A stretch of 64,000 nucleotides of DNA from Procambarus clarkii (GCF_040958095.1 NC_091227.1:16734932-16798931); one strand, 5' to 3'; shown: positions 42,745-55,523, counted from the stretch's first letter. Notes: a model not told the origin generated them from the sequence alone. Numbers and translations: made by a program.

Positions 42745-43018
42745 TCAAATTTTCTGAGAGAAAAAGAGAGATATAGAGGGAAGAGATGTGAGAAGAAGGG
42801 AAATGTTTGAAGAGAGAGAAGGGAAAGGACTGGAGGAGAGGATTAAAGATGGAAGAGTGACAAGTGAGAAAGGGGGTGATTGGCAGAGAGGGTGAATAAT
42901 TAAGGGGAGGGGGAGAGGACAGGAAGGAGAAGATGGTGAAGGGAGTAGATGGAGAGATTTGAAAAGTGTGAGAGATAGGAGAGTGAGAAAGGGGGGAGAG
43001 AGAAAGAGAGAGAGTGTA
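42745..43018. repeat. Purine-rich tract
   Basis: Plus strand is nearly all A and G (GAGAGAAGGGAAAGGACTGG and similar) for about 270 bp. Confidence 0.85.
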
Positions 43019-43774
43019 TATTCTACAAACCAAAGCGCTGTTATTCTACGTAAGCTCATCTCGAAGCTTGACGAAAGCAGATGCTTGTATTCAAATCAAA
43101 ATCAACTCTACTTTTGACAGCTGAAGGAACATGTGAAGGGGAACCATAAGGAGAAATCCCCAAGCCCATGCGACACTATAACACTTAGAAAAGTGTCATA
43201 TAGTCGTGCTTTGAACATGTGAGTGAACATATAATATGTTAGTACAAAGTGACGGTGAACTGTGTCCACTAAAAACTCGTTTTCCATCTAACATCTGATT
43301 AGTAACAAAAACAACACGTTTGACATTACTAAACATAGACAAAGTATTATTTGTGATAGAGTAAAGTTACTTATAAGTTGTAACACGCTTTTAACAGATT
43401 ATTGTCTTAACCTAAACCAATATTAACAAGAGTTAAGTATGTAGGAACATCTAAATATCCTAAATTAGAACATTCTTTATCTTTTAACACAATTTTTTTT
43501 ATTGATACGTGATTCGCTAATCGCAACTAGCAGCGGTATATCTGTTCCTGAGGGCGTTGAACACAAAGATCATCTCGTATCGATGGAACTAATGTACAGG
43601 TGAATAGAGGGAGATATAGTGTTCAGTAACTCAGAGGGACCTGTCCAACAAGGCCCTCAAGAAACTTACAGTGAAAAGGTTCACGTAATTCCTACTGGAC
43701 AGCATAGCGTCTGCCAGACATTATATTAAGCCGAAGATTGCTAGCACCTTGGGTACTAGCACCTTACTAGGAGT
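43019..43774. other. Unassigned intergenic DNA
   Basis: No repeat or gene recognised. Confidence 0.4.
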
Positions 43775-44270
43775 GTATGCCCTCATAGTGTGTCCATGCC
43801 CTCATAGTGTGTCTATGCCCTCATAGTGTATCCATGCCTTCATAGTGTGTCCATGCCCTCATAGTGTGTCCATGCCCTCATAGTGTGTCCATGCCCTCAT
43901 AGTGTATCCATGCCCTCATAGTGTCTCCATGCCCTCATAGTGTGCCCATGCCCTCATAGTGTGTCCATGCCCTCATAGTGTATCCATGCCTTCATAGTGT
44001 GTCCATGCCCTCATAGTGTGTCCATGCCCTCATAGTGTCTCCATGCCCTCATAGTGTGCCCATGCCCTCATAGTGTGTCCATGCCCTAATAGTGTATCCA
44101 TGCCTTCATAGTGTCTCCATGCCCTCATAGTGTGCCCATGCCCTCATAGTGTGTCCATGCCCTCATAGTGTATCCATGCCTTCATAGTGTGTCCATGCCC
44201 TCATAGTGCCTCCATGCCCTCATAGTGTCTCCATGCCCTCATAAAGTCTCCATGCTCTCAGAGTGTCTCC
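43775..44270. repeat. 19-bp minisatellite with higher-order blocks
   Basis: About 26 copies of CCTCATAGTGTGTCCATGC with variants GTATCC, GTCTCC, GTGCCC and TTCATAG. The ordered series GTCTCC, GTGCCC, GTGTCC, GTATCC, (TTC)GTGTCC, GTGTCC repeats with a period of 114 bp (six units) between about 43924 and 44038. Shortened versions follow. Confidence 0.93.
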
Positions 44271-44719
44271 AGTGTGAGGGGGGTGAGAATAATCTTCGAC
44301 TGATCGCGGATTAACCTGTAATTTTAGCGGAGATTCTCGATTTTAGACTCGTGTGGTCTTAATGTGTGCTCAAGGGCAAAGGTTCTTATGGTTCTCCTCC
44401 TCCCAAGAGACTCCCGGATGATTTAATCAAAGCTTATAAAGATCAGCTTTATCAGCTTTACCACAACTCAACAAGCTCTTGATCTTTCTCGAGAAAACCA
44501 CTTCTATTTCATAATTCATCGGTTAACGCAGTGTATATATGGAGTGTTAACATGCGAGCAACATGAACTGAAAAACAACATCCAGACAATCTGTATAGAC
44601 TGCTAACGGGAAAAAGTGTAATTGGTTACTAACACTCAAACAATTGTCCCAGTTAATTGACACACAAAGAACGTGATTGAATACTAACGTTCAAACAATG
44701 TGATTGATTACTAGCTGAA
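44271..44719. other. Unassigned sequence
   Basis: No repeat or gene recognised. Loose AACGTTCAAACAATGTGATTG words recur at 44620-44715. Confidence 0.35.
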
Positions 44720-44990
44720 CAAAATATATGAAAGGGAGAGAAAGAGGAAAGAATAGAGAGAATAAATAAGGAAGGGAGAGAGAGAGAGAGAGAAATACAG
44801 AAGGAATGGAGAGAGAATGCGGAAGGGAGAGAGAGAATGCGGAAGGGAGAGAGAGAATACCGGAGAGAGAGAAAGTATAGAAGAAATAAACAGAGAATAC
44901 ATTAGAATTGGGGAGTAATAGAATGAAGATGGCAGTTAGAGAGACAAATAAAGAAGAAGGGGAAAAAAGAAGCTAGATAATGAAGACATA
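44720..44990. repeat. Purine-rich GA tract
   Basis: GAGAGA and GCGGAAGGGAGAGAGA repeats. The latter is a 20-bp unit present about three times at 44818-44860. Confidence 0.8.
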
Positions 44991-45282
44991 GAGACGGCTG
45001 GAGAACCCTCAACAGAATCCCATTGAACACATTTCGAACCATTTCAAGGCATACTTAAGTGCTGGAAAAACTGGAAATGTCATCCTGGAAGAAATATTAT
45101 CACGGGAACCTGCTACAGATAAAGACACATGGGTCGGTACTTCCAACTAATGATTTCAACGACGGAATTGTGACAGATTTGGTTATCGCGTGAACTACCG
45201 GGATTGGTTATTTCATTACAGTAACTCATTATGACCTCTAACTGGAATTGGTCCTACCTTGTATTGAACGTGTAGGGAAGGG
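44991..45282. other. Unassigned sequence
   Basis: Nothing recognised. Confidence 0.35.
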
Positions 45283-45420
45283 AACTATTAGGAGAAAGCA
45301 CCAAGTCATTTCGACTATATATAGCACTGGGGAAGGATTAGGATAAGGATTTGGGATGAGATGGGGAGGGAAGGAATGGTGCCCAATCACTTGTGGACGG
45401 TCGGGGGATTGACAGTACAG
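45283..45420 (-). mobile_element. SINE-1 copy, head truncated
   Basis: Minus strand: TCAATCCCCCGACCGTCCAC, AAGTGATTGGGCACCATTCC and AAATGACTTGGTGC. The tRNA head beyond box B is lost and replaced by a GT array. Confidence 0.85.
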
Positions 45421-45424
45421 GTTT

Positions 45425-46308
<884 letters not shown>

Positions 46309-46310
46309 AT

Positions 46311-46660
46311 GGTACCTGGAAACAGGTACCATTACAGTGCCAGGTTCCACAGTGACAGGTACCACAGTGACAGGTACAGCAGTGCCAGGTACCACAGTGA
46401 CAGGTACAGCAGTGCTAGGTACAGCAGTGCCAGGTACAGCAGTGCCAGGTACCACAGTGACAGGTACAGCAGTCCCAGGTACCACAGTGACAGGTACAGC
46501 AGTGCCAGGTACCACAGTGACAGGTACAGCAGTGCCAGGTACCACAGTGACAGGTACAGCAGTACCAGGTACCACAGTGACAGGTACAGCAGTGACAGGC
46601 ACAGCAGTGCCAAGTACCACAATGACAGATACAGCAGTGCCAGATACTACAGTAACAGAT
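46311..46660. repeat. 15/30-bp minisatellite
   Basis: Subunits CAGGTACCACAGTGA and CAGGTACAGCAGTGC alternate, giving a 30-bp dimer in the middle. The unit is a multiple of three, so frames on both strands remain open (TGTAVPGTTV plus, YLALLYLSLW minus). I regard these as artefacts. Confidence 0.93.
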
Positions 46661-46955
46661 AATGACTGTAGCGCCATATGTAATATTATTACTACACACA
46701 CAAAACTACAGGCTACAAACAAAAGGGAATTAAGGTCTTTAGAGCGATTAACTATAAATAGTTTAGTGTGTCAAATAACCCGTGCAGGTGGGACGACCAA
46801 CAGCTGGTGTTGGCGTCATAGGTCAAGACTCCCAGCTGGTGTCATGAGTGCAAAATATGTACAGTGGCCACAACACAGCAGTTGCAACATGAGTTGTAAC
46901 TGCTCCGCCTAGGTTAAACAGAAACGAGTAACAAGTAATACCTAGTGGGCCAACC
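46661..46955. other. Unassigned sequence beside a LINE
   Basis: No separate element recognised. CCAACCAAAGGCTTGGGCCC near 46950 may still belong to the LINE. Confidence 0.35.
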
Positions 46956-46959
46956 AAAG

Positions 46960-47185
46960 GCTTGGGCCCCTTGCATGAACATCCATGAAATAAATCTTGG
47001 AGTATCCTACAGTTCTCATAAGTCACAACTCGTCTTAATAACTTCGCGTCATCCGCGAACATCGACATATAGGACTCGCGGATGGCGCGAAAAACGACAT
47101 ATCCTGTAGACTTGTCGTTCACGCATATTAGAAATAGAACTGGTCCTAGCACTGATCCTTGAGGTACTCCATTCGGTACCTATTA
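46960..47185 (-). mobile_element. LINE reverse transcriptase palm fragment, inverted
   Basis: Minus-strand translation gives VLGPVLFLICVND, SMFADDAKLLRRVVTYENCR and ILQDLF, the catalytic palm of a jockey/CR1-type reverse transcriptase with the FADD box intact. It abuts a LINE 3' end in the opposite orientation. Confidence 0.85.
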
Positions 47186-47189
47186 CACT

Positions 47190-47528
47190 GAAAAAAGACA
47201 AGACATCTATTACCTATTACACGATAAACTATGTACCATGGGTGGAACACGAACAAGGGTACATAGGTAAAAACTTAGTACCCAAATGAGCCACAGAGAC
47301 ATTAGAAATAATTTTTTCAGTGTCAGAGTAGTTAACAAATGGAATGCATTAGGCAGTTATGTGGTGGAGGCTGACTCCATACACAGTTTCAAATGTAGAT
47401 ATGATAGAGCCCAGTAGGCTCAGGAACCTGTACACCAGTTGATTGACAGTTGAAAGGCGGGACCAAAGAGCCAAAGCTCAATCCCCCCGCAAGCACAACT
47501 AGGTGAGTACACACACACACGGTGTGTG
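47190..47528 (+). mobile_element. LINE 3' end
   Basis: Encodes TQMSHRDIRNNFFSVRVVNK, WNALGSYVVEADSIHSFKCR and YDRAQ, then a stop and the 3' UTR with CCAGTTGATTGACAGTTGAA, GGCGGGACCAAAGAGCCAAA and AACTAGGTGAGTACACAC. Together with the inverted palm fragment it looks like one insertion with a 5' inversion. Confidence 0.88.
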
Positions 47529-48913
47529 TTTGTGTGTATGAATTAATGTGTGTATGAATATGTGTGTGAAGGAATTCACTAACATTGGCATATCTCATAT
47601 GACCTTAAAGTACAGTAACGGATTCCCTTTGCAGTACATCATAATGTTAACGTATATATTATAGTGAACATTTACTCACACGTCAACTTGTCTTATGCCC
47701 GGGCGATGGCCAGGCAATAAATGTTTGCCATAAAAACTGGGACACGACAACTTAATTTAGAGTTATTAGCTGCAAATTATTAATCAGGTTTTCGTAGCCA
47801 GAAACAAACAGGTCATGTCAATCAGGTTGACTGCTTCATGTAAAGAAGATAAGGACGTCTGAGAGGCAGTCTGGATGAATGTCTCAAGTATGACCTACGA
47901 CCAACGCAGCCTCTCCAGTGATCACTGTGAGTTTTATGGTAGTTTTACAGGCCATAACTCTGTTCCTATCTCCCTCGCTCGCACTGGGAAATTCCTCTCT
48001 CCAAATTCTAGCAAGCTATGGGGGGCTAGTGTGTCACATTCATCTACGTGGCTCATAGCTTAATGTGCCACAGAGATCTGCCACTCAAAACAACACGAAA
48101 ATGAAGGTGCAGTTTGATCTTCGGGAAGCGGAAGTCACTTATGTCTTTCCAGAGCTGAGAGTTGGGAGCCTGACAGCCAGGACGCTTGGGAAACTGGACC
48201 AGCAGTGAACCATATATATATATCAGTCATTCTTGTAGACATATGTTACTGACAGGAAGAGTGAGAACCATAATTCTAACTCGAATGTTTATATTTCGTA
48301 TGTTCCTCTTTAATATAGAAGTTGAAAAATGTATTCCCTAAAAAAATTATTTTACAGTTTATTTATGTCGTGATGCTAAGAGATGCGTTTCATTGCCCCC
48401 GTCAACACTTTTAAAGGCAGAGTTGAACCAATTTATCTACAGCATTCGAATATATAATCAAGAGGTGAAGGAATTGTAGATTGTTACCGAGTTATCTGGC
48501 TTCCGCTAGTTGGTTTTGAGTTAGAAATGTAGTGCTTCGCCAATTTCCAATCTTCTGTTGTCGTTGTAACTGTCGAATATTTCAGTGTTGTTTGTCAGAA
48601 TATTTCAGGTGAGGATCCGGTTGTGTGTGGAGACTATATGTTCTTGCCGTTTGTGTATTTTCAGGTGCGTTGTGAGAGATTCAAATTGTCTATATACCGA
48701 GATCGTTGGGGCTATCAGGCCCCAAGTGGGCGTGTGAAGGCATAGACGACATTCATCTCTTTAAAAGCGTTTCGTTCGGCGTCGGGAGATTTCTTCATGA
48801 GGAAATTGGAGGTCATATCATGTTCTTGTAGTATATTGTTAATTCAATATTACGGTTGATGTCAATAGAGGGTCACGTTGCTGACAATCATTTATTTTAG
48901 GAATCTTTCCTAC
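47529..48913. other. Unassigned intergenic DNA
   Basis: No gene or repeat recognised. The 62-codon frame at 47875-48063 shows no motif. Confidence 0.45.
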
Positions 48914-48914
48914 C

Positions 48915-49170
48915 CGAGCCGGTCGGTCGAGCGGACAGCACGCGGGACATGTGATCCTGTGTTCCTGGGTTCGATCCCAGGCGCCGGCGAGAAACAATGG
49001 GCAGAGTTTCTTTCATCCTATGCCCCTGTTACCTAGTAGTAAAATAGGTACCTGGGTGTTAGTCAGCTGTCACGGGCTGCTTCCTGGAGGTAGAGGCCTG
49101 GTCGAGGACCGGGCCGCGGGGACACTAAAAAGCCCCGAAATCATCTCAAGAACCTCAAGATATACCCATT
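48915..49170 (+). mobile_element. SINE-2, near full-length
   Basis: GAGCCGGTCGGTCGAGCGGA, box B GGTTCGATCCC, CGGGCTGCTTCCTGGAGGTA and a slightly damaged tail (CTCAAGAACCTCAAGATATA). Confidence 0.92.
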
Positions 49171-49744
49171 GTGAGCTGTGGAAAAGACGTTCCTACTAGA
49201 CTATTTTAAATAGGAATGACAGATATTGTACTTTTGGGCGTTTCGTCAGAGGTAACATAGCGGGCCACCTTCCTTTTAGTAATCTCTACGACATATTAGA
49301 ATATTCTTTATTGACTAAGACCTGCCATATTCTACCGAGTTCCTCGTTAGCCTTTGCATGTATGTGTCAGAGCACTCACTGCTAGTATTAAGGCACATTG
49401 CTGTCTTGGTTTCGATAGTTTTGACTGCATTGTGAATGCTATCATTTCTTTCCGAGGTTGTTATTTTTATAAAGGGCAGCTTGTCTTCACTCGCTATCTC
49501 GTAAGTAAAGCTTAGCATGGAACTTGGTTTCAATGCAACCTTAGCGTCATCAATATACCTTCAGAAGATGTTAGATTTTAGATCAATGTCAACAAGGACT
49601 TTCTGTTCAACATTACCGATGTTGAACATATAAGCATATGGAACACCAAGGCTGGGGAGAACCCCATACTTACACTATCTCCTTGTTTGTACATAAGACC
49701 ATCAAGATTATATTCCTACAGGTACCTGGTATTGAGCGCTTGCT
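49171..49744. other. Unassigned; possible LINE-like antisense region
   Basis: The stretch 49320-49720 has wording like TTAGCGTCATCAATATACCT and GGAGAACCCCATAC, reminiscent of the antisense of a reverse transcriptase of another element family. The match is too weak to call. Confidence 0.3.
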
Positions 49745-49826
49745 ACAGAGAGAGAGCCAGACACAGAGCCAGACACAGAGCAAGACACAGAGCAAGACAC
49801 AGAGACAGACACAGAGACAGACATAA
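49745..49826. repeat. CAGACACAGAGC microsatellite
   Basis: About six 12-bp units (AGAGCCAGACAC, AGAGCAAGACAC, AGAGACAGACAC), with the variants grouped pairwise. Confidence 0.9.
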
Positions 49827-51129
49827 AACACACACAAACGTGGAGACTCGATAGTCCCTCAGCTTCTTGCAGCCCAGTGCAGCAGAGGCTAAATATGGAG
49901 GTTGCACAGTGTTGAATAATAATGAACTGAATAATGGCTCGGTAGACGACAGTGGGGATTTCCTCTTTGTGTTCAGGATGCAGGGACGTGCGTTGCGTCA
50001 TATTAACTAATATCTTCAGTGAGAGAGAGAGAGTGAGAGAGAGAGAGAATGAGAGAGTGAGAGAGAGGCAACATTCAAGCGCCCTGGTGATGCTGGACTT
50101 CGTCTCCACCAGCACCACCACCAGCCATGACGGGTTATATAGCCGTGTATAAACCATAAATAATGCATAAACCTGCACCAGCGAGTGTATGGTGATTTTA
50201 TAGATCGTATAACAGGTTACGATATGATAGGAATTTATTAGAGGGACGTTGGGACGGAATATTACAGGCACGAACTTGGCGCATTACCACCACTTGTGGT
50301 AATATTATAAGCTGCAAAGGTCGATCAGCACAAGGAGCCTCCACCACTATTGTCTTCCACGTCCAGCTACGAGGGGAAGGATGCTGTCTTGCCCCTCCTT
50401 CCCCCATTATATAACCTAACTCGAATATTTAGAGTAAATGATGCATAGAAATAGAGTAATGAGATAAATAATTATATTACGATGCTTAGGACCAATTAAA
50501 CGCATCTACCAACATCCTAATAAATAAAATAAAATAAAAAATCGACCAGGAAGCTATCCGGGCACAAGGAATATATATATATTGACCGAGAGGTGAACCG
50601 CATTTCCCAGTGTATATTGTCCTGGAGTAAGTTGAGAACTAAAGTATACACGCTGTGGCTGGTCAGTAATTGCTATTGTGATGGCCTTAATAACCCTCCC
50701 ACGCGGTGGACAGGCTTTAAGCCCAACGCCAACCAAACCAGTTGAGCATTCTGGACTTGTACAATAAGACCCGTTTTTCAGTTTCAGCGACATGTATCAA
50801 TTACCCACAAGTCCTGTGAACTACACACTGGATATAATAACAGAACACATTTGAACACTCTCACGGCTCTGAGGTTTTAAATAATAAATATTGTTCTGGA
50901 AATTAGGGTCAATAATCATTAACAATAATTTGTATTAATTAATCTCGTGACTACACCATAGCCAGACATTAATTATAATTAATTACATGGTTATATTAAT
51001 GAATTAAATAGATTGTGTGGAAATGTAAAGTAATGTGTTTGGATTGCTTTTGCAGTTTGAAGGCATGTTTGCAGAGGCATCAAAATGCGTTCAAATGAAA
51101 CTCGGGGCGCACAGAGTGTCTCTTTGTGG
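49827..51129. other. Unassigned intergenic DNA
   Basis: A GAGAGTGAGAGA patch at 50020-50066 and a short AT run at 50570-50580. No gene recognised. Confidence 0.45.
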
Positions 51130-51137
51130 AGTCAGAT

Positions 51138-51300
51138 AATATATTATCTGTCACGCGATTGTCACTTATTGGCGATCGTAAGTGCACGCGATCGTTTGTG
51201 AATGCGGTCGTTAGTGCACACAGACGTCGCTAAACGTAATTGTTTATGCACGCGATCGTCACAACACGCGATTGTCACTATACGCAGCAGGAAGTACACT
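51138..51300. repeat. Degenerate CACGCGATCGT repeat
   Basis: CACGCGATTGTCACT, GCACGCGATCGTTTG, GCACGCGATCGTCAC and CACGCGATTGTCACT recur with diverged copies between, at roughly 27-bp spacing. It is locally CpG-rich in AT-rich surroundings. Confidence 0.7.
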
Positions 51301-51650
51301 ATACACCCTCTTGATGCCACACACTCACAGTCCTCACCAGAAAGTGGGGAACTTCACTATACACGATACTCACTTTAAACAATATTTTCTTCACGTAAAT
51401 ATTCTCGACATACAACCTTCACAGCTTCATACAATGTAACAAATTCTTTGATCCTCACTAAACACGATCTTCACCTGGGCTTCGTCAGAGTGAAGATTGT
51501 GGGCAGTGAAACCCTTCATTATACACTTGATCTTCACTCGGGAAGATTTCATAGAATTTTCACTATTCATCAGCTTACCTTTCACTAATTTCACTTTTCA
51601 CTAACTTCACTTTTCATTAACTTCACTTTTCACTAAATTATCATGACTTC
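51301..51650. repeat. Loose CTTCACT-rich repeat region
   Basis: Scattered TCTTCACTAxACACGAT words give way to a clear 19-bp repeat, AACTTCACTTTTCACTAAC and variants, at 51580-51640. Confidence 0.55.
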
Positions 51651-52257
51651 AAATAAAGTTCAGCATTCATGGTATCCACGTTAGTGGGGTTCTTGAAGCT
51701 ATTCAGAACTTCTGCAACATTGATAAACTGCCCGAACCTGAAGTGGAGTTTGGCACGTGCCGGCAGCAACCTTGGTAAAGGTTGGCCTTGACCGCGTGCT
51801 TTTACAGCTGATCTTGTCCAAATTTGCGACGCTTCAAAATAGTGTAGATCCCGTTGAAGATGCTGCCTTCCTCTTCACTAAGGAGGCACTTCAACTAGCT
51901 TCCTGAAGCTCAGAAATGTAGAAGATGGTGGTCGAGCTGGTGAAGTTTCTCGACTCCAGAGATTTATGTAAAGAGTCTATCTCCATTGAGACTTCAGACG
52001 ACTATCATAATGTTATTTAGTCAGTAACCAGGACACCAAGACAGCAGTTAAATATGCTTAAGTAGCAGGGAACACGGCATTGTCTAACCCCACACTTAAC
52101 AACATCACTTCCAAGCTTCCACAGCTTGGAAGCTTTTATTTGTGAGTAAAGAGGATGGAGAGGTAGAGACGAAGGGAGAAGTTTGGAAATTAGGAAATGC
52201 AGTTTGAGTTTTGATAGAAGCCTTGCATCTAGGGAGCGTTTGTTAATACCCGCTCCT
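51651..52257. other. Unassigned sequence
   Basis: Nothing recognised. Confidence 0.35.
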
Positions 52258-52425
52258 GCTGCTCTTCTACCCACCTCAGCATGCCTTCTCCCCCTCCCCA
52301 CCTCCACCGCATGCCTCCTCCCTCCCCACCTCAGCATGCCTCCTCCCTCCCCACCTCCACCGCATGCCTCCTCCCTCCCCACCTCCACCGCATGCCTCCT
52401 CCCTCCCCACCTCAGCATGCCAATT
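52258..52425. repeat. CATGCCTCCTCCCTCCCCAC minisatellite
   Basis: Six units of about 27 bp sharing GCATGCCTCCTCCCTCCCCA, with CCTCAG or CCTCCACC between. Note that GCATGC is a palindrome in every unit. Confidence 0.9.
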
Positions 52426-53253
52426 GAGTTAACACTTCTCATGAATGACATTGAGTCTTGATTTACTGCAAGCTTAACAAGGGCGTCAACTTTATCATGT
52501 TTCAGCAGTCCGGTGTGAAAGGCAATCCACAACATTTTTACCCTGCATCGGGTAAACAAGGGCAAACAAGGGCTTGTTCCGAGGGCATCGGAACAAGCAT
52601 GTTATTATATGCTTGGTGACAGTCTGTTGGGTCATCTTCCTGTCACAGACACGTTCAACATACCCGAGACGTAGATTGGTGCTGCCAGGGAGACTAGAAG
52701 TCTTCCCCACAACACATCTGGACTGGCAGAAGGTAACTTTTGACCACCTCGGTCAGTCGAAGTACCCGATTAACGTAGACATGATAATGTTCCAATTCCA
52801 ACATTGCTTCCACTAATCATGCCTTATTTGAGGGGAAATTTATACAAATATAAAATTCTTGAAGAAAAGTGTAACGATTGTCAGGGATGATTTCTTTAGG
52901 CCACGTAATATATGTAACTTTTCAAAGATAATTATTCAACGTTCTACAACATTGTTAATACAACATACAGATGAGATTGAATACTACAGCCTTCTTTAAC
53001 ACCTGTATACACCCTGTCTCTAATGTTAAACACCAACACACTATTACCTTTGTAATGGTTGAGAATGCTGTAAAAAAGTTAAAATATGGTAGCTATAACA
53101 GACATTAACATATACTCTGACAACCTAAACCATTGAATGCCTTAACTGTTATGCAGACTTTCTCAAGGACACATCGTGAGCTGTACTAAACACCTCTGTA
53201 CTTGATCTCTACCAAGAAAATTGCCAAGTTTCAATGCACTCGTTGGATAACTA
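52426..53253. other. Unassigned sequence
   Basis: A hairpin CTTGTTCCGAGGGCATCGGAACAAG lies at 52572-52596. No gene recognised. Confidence 0.45.
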
Positions 53254-53532
53254 TTGAGATTTTACCCTAAACACACTATTAAACAATTGAATTATATATT
53301 CATTGACTTTCTTGCTGAAGAACTAGACATTTCTGACTTTCAATTTGCATCCAAAACAGCTAGTTATTCAACGACGCAATATAGTTTCTTGGTGCAGCAA
53401 ACTATTCACTACTGGAACTCACAAGGCAGCTCTGTTCTCTCCTTGTTTCCCGACGCTTTCAATTTGACAAAGTTGCACACACCAAAGTTTGTAAGAGAAT
53501 TGTTGAGAATTGTTATCTCCCGCAATCGTTAA
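53254..53532 (+). mobile_element. Possible LINE ORF2 C-terminal remnant, second family
   Basis: A 92-codon frame ends in SYSTTQYSFLVQQTIHYWNS, QGSSVLSLFPDAF and KFVRELLRIVI. The R/Q-x-IHYWNS-x-GSSV pattern is like the WNxLPxxV end of many LINE proteins, here clearly not of the jockey/CR1-like family above. Weak call. Confidence 0.35.
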
Positions 53533-53604
53533 TCTACATATTAATTATCTGGTATGCAAAGTAGCTGTGATATGAAGTAATGTCCTCTCTTTTTATCACA
53601 GAAA

Positions 53605-53778
53605 AATGGGTCCAAAAAAAGGTGCTGTTTATAGTCCTCTATTATTTTCAGTCTGTCCATTGTTGGAAGAGTTAAAAGAGAGTATACTCAAGGCTAATGC
53701 TTACTATTATGCTGATGATCTAGTTCTATTGGCACCTACCAAAGATGTTCAAGGAAATTTCAGTAAAGAATTGTGAAA
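53605..53778 (+). mobile_element. LINE reverse transcriptase palm fragment, second family
   Basis: Translation gives KGAVYSPLLFSVCPLLEELK, ESILKANAYYYADDLVLLAP and TKDVQGNFSKEL. The YADD catalytic box and the preceding GxVxSPLLF motif identify a reverse transcriptase of a family different from the FADD-type LINE elsewhere in the window. It is only about 58 codons long. Confidence 0.7.
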
Positions 53779-54850
53779 ATCTGGGCCATTCTATATCCTC
53801 AAAGGGGCCCACTTAACGTTTTCTGGTGCTATTAGAAATCTGAAATTAGGAGAAAAATACAATTATTAGTGAATATGGTCATCTTGATACCTATTCGAGA
53901 GTAAAGTAATTTATTAATAGCTCAGCTTATATGTGTGTGAAATATGGGACCTACAAAATGCTGAACTTAGCCAATTAAATTCTGAATGGAAAAAAATATT
54001 GTAGATCTTGGAAGACCATCCTCGCACTTATCATTATCATTATACTCATCATAACTCATTATCATTACTCATTATCATTACTCATTATCTTAACTACTCA
54101 TCCTCTTCACCACAGACAAATCTTCTCTACACACAATACTGATACGGGCCACAAGCCTCAATGGACACTATATTCTCCCGTGTTCTGCGAACCTGTTACG
54201 GTCGGTCGATGATCCTGGACACCGAAATCCTCCAGGACATCTCGAGTCTCGTGTTGGGAAGCACTCGCGACACTTCCTGGAAGCCTCTATTACGCCGAGT
54301 TCTGTTCAGTGTTGTTCAAAAGCTTTTAGGCCAAATTAACTGACAAAGATAATGCACAAAGTTTCTCGTTTGCGTAAGAGATGTTTATAGTGAGGGAGGT
54401 TGTGAGGGAGGTGAGAGAGATTGTGAGGAAGGTGAGAGAGATTGTGAGGGAGGTGAGACTTCAGCCCTCGAGAGCAAGAGGGAGGTCAAGATGGAGAAAA
54501 GTGACTTTCACTTGTTGACTGGGAAGTCCTAGCGACTCTCAGTGACGTGTATGGTGTAATGCCGGACATTATTGTCCCCCTTGTAAACATAGGATGACTT
54601 GTGTTAATTTAAATTGATATTTACGTAGTGTGTACATACACATGTATGTAAAGACATGAGAAAGGTTAAAAGAACGATAGCAAAGGCCGAGAGAACAGAG
54701 ACAGAACGACCTTGATGAGAGGGAGAGAGAGAGAGAGAGAGACGGTATTTCCGATGTTCATGGCTGCTAAACTGGAGAAAAAGAGAAAGAGCTCCTAGGT
54801 CATGGACTCACCAGCTTCATCACACACACACACACTCACACACACACACA
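53779..54850. other. Unassigned DNA
   Basis: CATTATCATTACT repeats at 54025-54095, GTGAGGGAGGTGAGAGAGATT repeats at 54400-54455 and a GA patch at 54720-54740. The 60-codon frame at 54161-54343 has no motif. Confidence 0.45.
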
Positions 54851-55070
54851 CCTTAGGGGGCGTCATGGCTGAGTGGACAGCACTTGAGGGTCGTAGTCCT
54901 AATAGCCCGACTTCGATTCCCGGCGGAGGCAGACACAAATGGACACAGTTTCTTCCACGCTGGTGCATCTGTTCACCTAGTAGTAAACAGGTACCTAGGA
55001 GTTAGACAGCTGCTACGGGTTGCTTCCTGGGGATGTGTGTGTGTGTGTGTACTCACCTAGTGAGTGTGTG
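54823..55070 (+). mobile_element. SINE-3 copy between CA and TG runs
   Basis: After (CA)n come GTCATGGCTGAGTGGACAGC, CGATTCCCGGCGGAGGCAGA, CAAATGGACACAGTTTCTTC, GTAAACAGGTACCTAGGAGT and CGGGTTGCTTCCTGGGGATG. It then runs directly into TG repeats and a LINE-tail remnant ACTCACCTAG. Confidence 0.85.
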
Positions 55071-55523
55071 TTATAGAGAAATATATGTATATACAGTGGT
55101 AGGGATTCGACAACACGCTCGATAAGTCGGGTGTTCGGGTCTGTTAGTGACCAAGTGAATGAGAAATATATATATATACATATATCAACGTTTTCTTGTT
55201 AATTCTGAATAATTGAGACTCATCTGACGCCTCTCGCCTAATGAGTCCGCTGTTGAGAATTAATGTCACGCGTCACTCCCCACTGTGCTCGGTCCAGTCT
55301 AATTGAAACAGAAGTAACTGATGTCTCTCGTGTTCTCTCGCTCGGTAGACGTTCATATTCCCGCAAATTGTGTGTTCTCCTCTTTTGTTCTCCTCCTCTT
55401 GCCTCCTCTGACTTCTATCATGTTCTCTATCTCTATCTTCTTTATCTCTGTCTTCCCTATCTTTATCTTCTTTATTCCTATCTTCTCTATCTCTATCTTC
55501 TCTATATGGAGTTCCTATCATGT
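55071..55523. other. Unassigned sequence
   Basis: A TATCTTCTTTATCTCTATC repeat patch lies at 55420-55505. No gene recognised. Confidence 0.4.

Noticed and set aside
43775-44270. CRISPR-like regular array
   Set aside because: There are no unique spacers between repeats; units are contiguous, as in all other minisatellites here, and the genome is eukaryotic.
49708-50271. 187-codon minus-strand frame
   Set aside because: Low-complexity Ser/Val and Leu/Ser stretches come from the CAGACACAGAGC and GA repeats.
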